Program-made: the position numbers and the translations under genes
NCBI GenBank assembly: GCA_946481025.1
Contig: CAMLNA010000002.1
Location: 1-64,000 of the forward strand
DNA: 64,000 nt
DNA from: an uncultured Rivibacter sp.
Lineage (GTDB): Bacteria > Pseudomonadota > Gammaproteobacteria > Burkholderiales > Burkholderiaceae
Direction: 5' to 3'
The notes under the pieces: generated by a model
The model's database searches: none
The model's input: the letters and a program-made list of their open reading frames with translations, nothing else
Told to the model about the DNA's origin: nothing
In this document: one piece after another, positions 59,564-64,000 of the stretch
Layout: each line of letters starts with the position of its first letter
Numbering within the stretch: the first letter of the stretch is position 1

Positions 59564-59670
59564 GACGGCGGAGGCGAGAAAAACTCCGCATTCGCGGGCC
59601 GATGCGACAGCCTGCCGCGGGGGGCCGTGTGGCAGCATCAGGCAGCCCAAACGCTCGCCGGAAGTTCGAA

Positions 59671-60327
59671 GTGCGCAAAGTCCCACCCCCAGGCAAGCAG
59701 GCCGATCGCGGCCGCCGTCGCTCCTCCAGCCCGCCGGGCCGTCTTGCGGCCTGGTTCGCCCGCCAGTGTGAAAAGCGGCTGCGCTTCGAGTGGCGCGGGC
59801 TGCACCTGCACGTGCTGTTCGAGCACCCCGACGACACCGCGGCCCGCCTGCTGGCCGCCGGCGTTGCGCCGCCCGCCCAGAAGCCGTCGCAGCAGCCGGC
59901 CGTGGCTGCCGATGCCGTGCCGCCGAAGGATGCCGAGCCCGCCGAGGTGGCCAACTGGCGGCTGGCGCTCGTCGAGGTGCTGGAGCGGCACCCGCGCGCC
60001 CGCAAGGTGCTGCGCCACCTCGACCTGCTCGAAGGCGCGCTGCGCCATCACGGCGCCAAGGCGCTGGACATGCTGCCGCCCCCGGTGCTGCGCAAGACGG
60101 CCAACCAGCTCGACACGGTGCTCGACGCCGGCGCCCCGCGCGGGCTGATCGGCCTGCGCGCTGCCCTGGACGTCACCCTCATCAAGCGCGACCCGCGCGC
60201 CATGGCGCGGGGCCGCAACGACCTGATCTCCGAGTTCAACGCCGGCAGCCGCATCGAAGTCGAGGAGGTGGGCGAATCCACCTTCCTGGCGGCGCAGCAG
60301 CGCTGGAGCCGGGCCACCGGTTACTGA
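59671..60327 (+). CDS. Conserved-looking protein of unknown function
   Basis: About 218 residues from GTG 59671 (GGAAG at good spacing) or 241 from ATG 59602. Features seen: a basic N-terminus, a segment R-L-R-F-E-W-R-G-L-H-L-H-V-L-F-E, an Ala/Pro linker, a helical core (N-W-R-L-A-L-V-E-V-L-E-R-H-P-R-A-R-K-V), and a C-terminal part R-D-P-R-A-M-A-R-G-R-N-D-L-I. No signal peptide or membrane segment. I do not recognise the family. It lies between the lipid island and bioB, and a GC-rich hairpin follows it. Confidence 0.7.
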   Translation: MRKVPPPGKQADRGRRRSSSPPGRLAAWFARQCEKRLRFEWRGLHLHVLFEHPDDTAARLLAAGVAPPAQKPSQQPAVAADAVPPKDAEPAEVANWRLALVEVLERHPRARKVLRHLDLLEGALRHHGAKALDMLPPPVLRKTANQLDTVLDAGAPRGLIGLRAALDVTLIKRDPRAMARGRNDLISEFNAGSRIEVEEVGESTFLAAQQRWSRATGY

Positions 60328-60330
60328 AAG

Positions 60331-60352
60331 GCCCCGGGGAGGGGGCCGGGGC
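60331..60352 (+). terminator. GC-rich hairpin after the unknown gene
   Basis: GCCCCGG-(8 nt)-CCGGGGC starts 4 nt after the stop codon. No T-run follows, so termination is only possible, not certain. Confidence 0.4.
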
Positions 60353-60393
60353 TGTGGTAGAAACCCCGGCTTGTCGTCTGAGAGACCCCCTTC

Positions 60394-61395
60394 ATGAGCC
60401 ACCAGACCATTCAACTCGTCCGCCGCACCAGCGCGCAAGCGGTGGCCGCGGCCGCCGCCCAGCAGCAGCGCTGGCCGGTGGACGCCGTGGCAGCGTTGTT
60501 CGAGCTGCCCTTCAACGACCTGCTGTGGCGTGCGCAGCAGACGCACCGCGAGTACTTCGACGCCAACGAAGTGCAGCGTTCGACGCTGCTGTCCATCAAG
60601 ACGGGCGGCTGCCCGGAGGACTGCGGCTATTGCCCGCAGTCGGTGCACTACGACACCGGGGTCGAAGCCGGCAAGCTGATGGACGTGCAGGCCGTGGTCG
60701 ATGCGGCCAAGGCCGCGGTGAATGCCGGCGCCACGCGCTTCTGCATGGGGGCCGCCTGGCGCGAGCCCAAGGACCGGGACGTCGAGAAGGTCGCGGTGCT
60801 GGTGAAGGAGGTCAAGGCACTGGGCCTCGAGACCTGCTGCACGCTGGGCATGCTGAGCAAGCCGCAGGCGCAGACGCTTCGTGAAGCCGGCCTCGACTAC
60901 TACAACCACAACCTCGACACCGCGCCCGAAGCCTACGGCCGCATCATCACCACGCGCGACTACCAGGAGCGCCTGGACACGCTGGCCAACGTGCGCGAGG
61001 CCGGCATGTCGGTGTGCTGCGGCGGCATCGTCGGCATGGGCGAGTCGCGCCGCGAGCGCGCCGGGCTCGTCGCGCAGCTGGCCAACATGGACCCGTATCC
61101 CGAGTCGGTGCCGATCAATGAACTGGTGCAGGTGGAAGGCACGCCGCTGCACGGCACCGACAAGCTCGATCCGCTCGAATTCGTGCGCACCATCGCCGTG
61201 GCCCGCATCACCATGCCGAAGGCGCGGGTGCGCCTGTCGGCCGGGCGGCAGGAAATGAGCGAGGCCGTGCAGGCGTTGTGCTTCCTGGCGGGGGCCAACT
61301 CCGTTTTCTATGGGGAGAAGCTGCTCACGACCGGCAACCCCGACGTGGCGCGCGACGAAGCGCTGTTCGAGAAGCTGGGGTTGAAGGCGGGGTAG
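60394..61395 (+). CDS. bioB: Biotin synthase
   Basis: A 333-residue radical SAM enzyme that inserts sulfur into dethiobiotin. The SAM-cluster motif is C-P-E-D-C-G-Y-C (C73, C77, C80), and the [2Fe-2S] region includes [13 protein letters not shown] and the Arg in A-R-I-T-M-P. Length is usual for the family. No other bio gene is present in the window, and no BirA-type operator was recognised in the leader. The start ATG follows GAGAGAC. Confidence 0.97.
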   Translation: MSHQTIQLVRRTSAQAVAAAAAQQQRWPVDAVAALFELPFNDLLWRAQQTHREYFDANEVQRSTLLSIKTGGCPEDCGYCPQSVHYDTGVEAGKLMDVQAVVDAAKAAVNAGATRFCMGAAWREPKDRDVEKVAVLVKEVKALGLETCCTLGMLSKPQAQTLREAGLDYYNHNLDTAPEAYGRIITTRDYQERLDTLANVREAGMSVCCGGIVGMGESRRERAGLVAQLANMDPYPESVPINELVQVEGTPLHGTDKLDPLEFVRTIAVARITMPKARVRLSAGRQEMSEAVQALCFLAGANSVFYGEKLLTTGNPDVARDEALFEKLGLKAG

Positions 61396-61411
61396 GCCCT
61401 TGCCGCCTCCG

Positions 61412-62695
61412 ATGTCCGTCAAGGTCGCCATCGTCGGCGGCGGCCCAGCCGGCCTGATGGCCGCCGAAGTGCTGGCCGCGGGCGGCGCCGAGGTCGACCT
61501 CTACGACGCCATGCCCTCGGTCGGCCGCAAGTTCCTGCTGGCCGGCAAGGGCGGCCTGAACCTCACCCACTCCGAGGGCTTCGAGCCCTTCCTCGGCCGC
61601 TATGGCGCCCGCCGGACACAGCTCGAGCCCTGGCTGCAGGCCTTCGGTGCGAACGATCTGCGCGACTGGGCCCGGGGCCTGGGCATCGACACCTTCGTGG
61701 GCACCTCCGGCCGCGTGTTTCCCACCGACCTCAAGGCCGCGCCGCTGCTGCGTGCCTGGCTGCACCGGCTGCGCGAGGCCGGCGTGCGTTTCCACATGCG
61801 GCATCGCTGGCTCGGCTTTGCCGAAGGGGCAGGGCACGGGTTGCGCTTCGCCACGCCCGCCGGCGAAAACGAGGTGCATGCGGATGCCGTGCTGCTCGCC
61901 CTGGGCGGCGCCAGCTGGGCCCGGCTGGGCTCCGACGGCGCCTGGGCGGCGTTGCTGCGTGAACGAGGTGTCGAGATCGTGCCGCTGCAGCCTGCGAACT
62001 GCGGGTTCGACGTGGGGCAGGGCGCGGCGGCGCCCCCGGGCCGCCCCGCGCAGGGCTGGAGCGAGCATTTCCGCAGCCGCCATGCCGGCGAGCCGCTGAA
62101 GCCGGTGACGCTCTCCTTCTGCAGCGCCGACGGCCGAACGCAGTTCCAGCGTGCGGGCGAGTTCATCGTTACCGAGGGCGGCGTCGAAGGCAGCCTCATC
62201 TATGCCGCGTCCGCGCTGCTGCGCGACGAGATCGCGGCCGCCGGCAGCGCCACCCTCCACCTCGACCTGCTGCCCGCCCACGAGCCGGCTCGCGTGTTGG
62301 CCGAGGTGGCCCATCCTCGCGGCTCGCGTTCCATGGCCAGCCACCTGCAAAGCCGCCTCGGCCTGCACGGCGTGAAGGCAGCGCTGCTGCGAGAAGTGCT
62401 GCCGGCCGAGATGTTCAACGACCCCGCACGGCTGGCCGCGTCCATCAAGGCGCTGCCGCTGCGCCTGGTCGCTCCGCGGCCTATCGACGAGGCCATCAGC
62501 ACCGCTGGCGGCGTGAGCTTCGACGCGCTGGACGAGACCCTGATGCTGCGGGCGCTGCCGGGCGTCTTCTGCGCCGGCGAGATGCTCGACTGGGAAGCAC
62601 CCACCGGCGGCTACCTGCTGACCGCCTGCCTGGCCGGCGGCCGCATCGCGGCACACGGGGTGCTCCAGCGGCTCAGCGCTTCCCCCGCTCGTTGA
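61412..62695 (+). CDS. NAD(P)/FAD-dependent flavoprotein (TIGR03862/HI0933 type)
   Basis: A 427-residue flavoprotein. The dinucleotide motif V-A-I-V-G-G-G-P-A-G-L-M-A-A-E begins at residue 4; A-G-K-G-G-L-N-L-T-H-S at about 50 and the C-terminal E-A-P-T-G-G-Y-L-L-T are family features. ATG 61412 is used, 14 nt after bioB; an in-frame TTG at 61400 is also open. Function is unknown in this family. The 3' end overlaps the convergent DUF2807 gene by 23 nt. Confidence 0.9.
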   Translation: MSVKVAIVGGGPAGLMAAEVLAAGGAEVDLYDAMPSVGRKFLLAGKGGLNLTHSEGFEPFLGRYGARRTQLEPWLQAFGANDLRDWARGLGIDTFVGTSGRVFPTDLKAAPLLRAWLHRLREAGVRFHMRHRWLGFAEGAGHGLRFATPAGENEVHADAVLLALGGASWARLGSDGAWAALLRERGVEIVPLQPANCGFDVGQGAAAPPGRPAQGWSEHFRSRHAGEPLKPVTLSFCSADGRTQFQRAGEFIVTEGGVEGSLIYAASALLRDEIAAAGSATLHLDLLPAHEPARVLAEVAHPRGSRSMASHLQSRLGLHGVKAALLREVLPAEMFNDPARLAASIKALPLRLVAPRPIDEAISTAGGVSFDALDETLMLRALPGVFCAGEMLDWEAPTGGYLLTACLAGGRIAAHGVLQRLSASPAR

Positions 62696-63386
62696 TCTCG
62701 CCGCGGCCGGCCACCGTGCGCCGGACGACCGGCGAGCCCCAGTAGTCCACGCTGCCCACGCCCGAAATCGAGACGTCGAGCTGCGAGGCGGCCCACACCT
62801 CCACGCTGCCGACGCCGTTGATCGTGACCTGCGCCCGCTCGCTCGCGAGCCGGCCGCCGGCGAAGTGGCTCTTGCCCGAAATCTGCACGTTCACCGTCCC
62901 CACCGCGCCGGCCATCTGCCCGTCGCCCGCGCCAGAGACCGTGAAGTTGAGCTGGTCGGCCTTGAGCTGGTCGAAGCGGGCGCTGCCGGCGCCGGAGATG
63001 TCGATCGCCAGCGTGTCGGTCTTCACCGGCGAGGGGGCATGGAAGTCCGCGGCGCCAGCAATGCTCACCCGTCTCAGGGCCCGTGCCTTCACCAGCAGGT
63101 GCAGCTTGCGGGCGTTCCAGAACTTCCAGGCGCCGCCCTGGTGCAGCAGGAGGGTGCCGTTGCGCACCTCGAGTTCGGGCGCGTTCTGCGCGGTGTCGTC
63201 GCCCTCGAACAGCACCTCGTCGCGGGGACCCTGCTCGAACCTCACGACGGCGGAACCCGAGATGTCGATGGCATCGAAGCTGCCTGGCGAGATGGCACGT
63301 ACGGCGCTGGACTGGGCCTGGCACACCGGGGCCAGCAGCAGGGGCGCCGCCAGCGCGAACACGAACAGGAATGGGCGTCGTTTCAT
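62673..63386 (-). CDS. Exported DUF2807 (GIN domain) protein
   Basis: A 237-residue exported protein. The signal peptide ends C-Q-A before Q25. The rest is beta-strand-rich with repeated I-S-G-x-G-S-V/A units (I-S-G-A-G-S-A-R-F, V-S-G-A-G-D-G, I-S-G-V-G-S-V-D-Y), the DUF2807 pattern of a beta-helix-like fold. Role unknown; members occur in the envelope of many bacteria. Its start overlaps the LytTR regulator stop by 4 nt, so regulator and exported protein are coupled. Confidence 0.9.
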   Translation of the reverse strand: MKRRPFLFVFALAAPLLLAPVCQAQSSAVRAISPGSFDAIDISGSAVVRFEQGPRDEVLFEGDDTAQNAPELEVRNGTLLLHQGGAWKFWNARKLHLLVKARALRRVSIAGAADFHAPSPVKTDTLAIDISGAGSARFDQLKADQLNFTVSGAGDGQMAGAVGTVNVQISGKSHFAGGRLASERAQVTINGVGSVEVWAASQLDVSISGVGSVDYWGSPVVRRTVAGRGEINERGKR

Positions 63387-64000
63387 ACGATCTGCGACCT
63401 CAGCTGTTTCGACACCTCGCGGCTGGCCGTGACGCTGGTGCCGTCGCGCAGGCGGATCACGTATTGCGAGCCTTCGTCGGGCGTCATGGTCTCGACGTAG
63501 TCGAGGTTGATGAGGCAGGAACGGTTCACCTTGAGGAAGCGCCGTGCATCGAGCCGCTTCTCGAAGCTCGCGATCGGCAGGCGCACCAGGTAGCTGCGGC
63601 CCCGGCTGGTGACGGCGGTGTATTTCGTGTCCGAGCGCAGGTGCTCGATCTCCTCGACCATCAGCGGCACGATGCGCGGGCCGTCGCGCACCAGCAGGCG
63701 CACCAGCGGTTCGTCGTCCTGCTCAGCCCGCGCGGCGGATGCGAGCGCCGGCAGCAGTGCCGCCGCCTCGCCGCCGGCCAGGCGCGACAGCGCATGCTCG
63801 ACCGCTTCGTTGAAGCGTTCCTGCGCAAACGGCTTCTGCAGGTAGTCCACCGCATGCAGCTCGAAGGCGGTGAGGGCGTGTTCGTCGTAGGCGGTGGTGA
63901 AGATGACGGCGGGCTGGCATTCGTCGGCCGACAGTGCGCGCAGCACCTCCAGCCCGGTGCGCCCGGGCATCTGGATGTCCAGCAGCACGAGGTCCGGTTG
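63383..64000 (-). CDS. LytTR-family response regulator (N-terminus cut by window edge)
   Basis: At least 205 residues, running off the window at 64000. The receiver domain remains from Q-P-D-L-V-L-L-D-I-Q-M-P-G, with the phospho-acceptor Asp codon at 63977-63979, T-T-A-Y-D-E-H-A and Lys in L-Q-K-P-F. The LytTR DNA-binding domain covers the last 100 residues (I-E-H-L-R-S-D-T-K-Y, then R-F-L-K-V-N-R-S-C-L-I-N). A LytS/AlgZ-like kinase is expected just beyond the edge. The DUF2807 gene is the next in the operon. Confidence 0.92.
   Translation of the reverse strand, partial: QPDLVLLDIQMPGRTGLEVLRALSADECQPAVIFTTAYDEHALTAFELHAVDYLQKPFAQERFNEAVEHALSRLAGGEAAALLPALASAARAEQDDEPLVRLLVRDGPRIVPLMVEEIEHLRSDTKYTAVTSRGRSYLVRLPIASFEKRLDARRFLKVNRSCLINLDYVETMTPDEGSQYVIRLRDGTSVTASREVSKQLRSQIV

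Noticed and set aside
60328..60393. Possible biotin operator before bioB
   Set aside because: No long dyad of the BirA-operator type was seen in the 66-nt gap; only a GC-rich terminator-like hairpin is present.

Overview
The window is about 64 kb of uniformly GC-rich, densely packed chromosomal DNA with no insertion sequence, phage, CRISPR array or integron. The gene content points to a betaproteobacterium of the order Burkholderiales, probably near Rubrivivax, Leptothrix, Methylibium or Piscinibacter; the genus is inference. The clues are an EF-P with Arg32 beside the rhamnosyltransferase gene earP, the order hupB, tRNA-Val, ppiD, the cluster surE-pcm-nlpD-rpoS, and a Liv-type ABC operon beside a set of acyl-CoA genes.

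Layout. 1-1.3 kb: end of an exbD-exbD-tonB energy-transduction cluster. 1.35-5.6 kb: efp and earP on the minus strand, then uvrC and a small lipoprotein gene. 5.6-7.1 kb: pgsA and a DMT exporter. 7.1-10.1 kb: a LysR regulator divergent from a coupled pair, a fluoroacetate-dehalogenase-like hydrolase and a tartrate dehydrogenase-type enzyme. 10.2-13 kb: hupB, tRNA-Val, ppiD and tRNA-His, with a good sigma-70 promoter before hupB. 13-17.3 kb: a membrane histidine kinase, its NarL-type regulator and a quinone oxidoreductase, all minus. 17.3-23.1 kb: surE-pcm-nlpD-rpoS, a DEDDy exonuclease and rlmD. 23.1-25.2 kb: soxR divergent from a SoxR-box promoter that drives a 33-codon basic ORF coupled to an MFS exporter. 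25.1-32.7 kb: glnD-map (minus) and purL (plus). 32.8-36.7 kb: rlhA, a DUF1624 membrane protein and a flavodoxin-fold reductase. 36.7-40.6 kb (minus): selO-msrB, a YciB-BolA fusion gene and a periplasmic parvulin. 40.7-47.8 kb: acyl-CoA synthetase, Liv-type binding protein and livHMGF. 47.9-59.6 kb: hydratase/3-hydroxyacyl-CoA dehydrogenase, thiolase, two acyl-CoA dehydrogenases, two SDRs, a thioesterase, an MDR reductase, and a GST-like protein. 59.6-64 kb: an unrecognised protein, bioB, a flavoprotein, a DUF2807 protein and a LytTR regulator cut by the window edge.

How the genes work together. The 40.7-59.6 kb block reads as an uptake and beta-oxidation island: activation to acyl-CoA, ABC import, dehydrogenation, hydration/oxidation and thiolysis. 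A perfect GAACGATCGTTC palindrome before its first beta-oxidation gene suggests a TetR-type repressor. The 36.7-40.6 kb block gathers redox and envelope functions (SelO, MsrB, BolA, parvulin). The rpoS cluster and the soxR locus add stress control.

Most notable observations: the in-frame YciB-BolA fusion; the SoxR-box promoter with its tiny basic coupled ORF; a 92-bp inverted-repeat element at 51.3 kb; a structured leader with a perfect 24-bp palindrome before ppiD; and a LivF ATPase whose Walker A lysine is arginine. No wholly new multi-gene defence or mobile system was seen. Everything here comes from reading the sequence; no database search was run.
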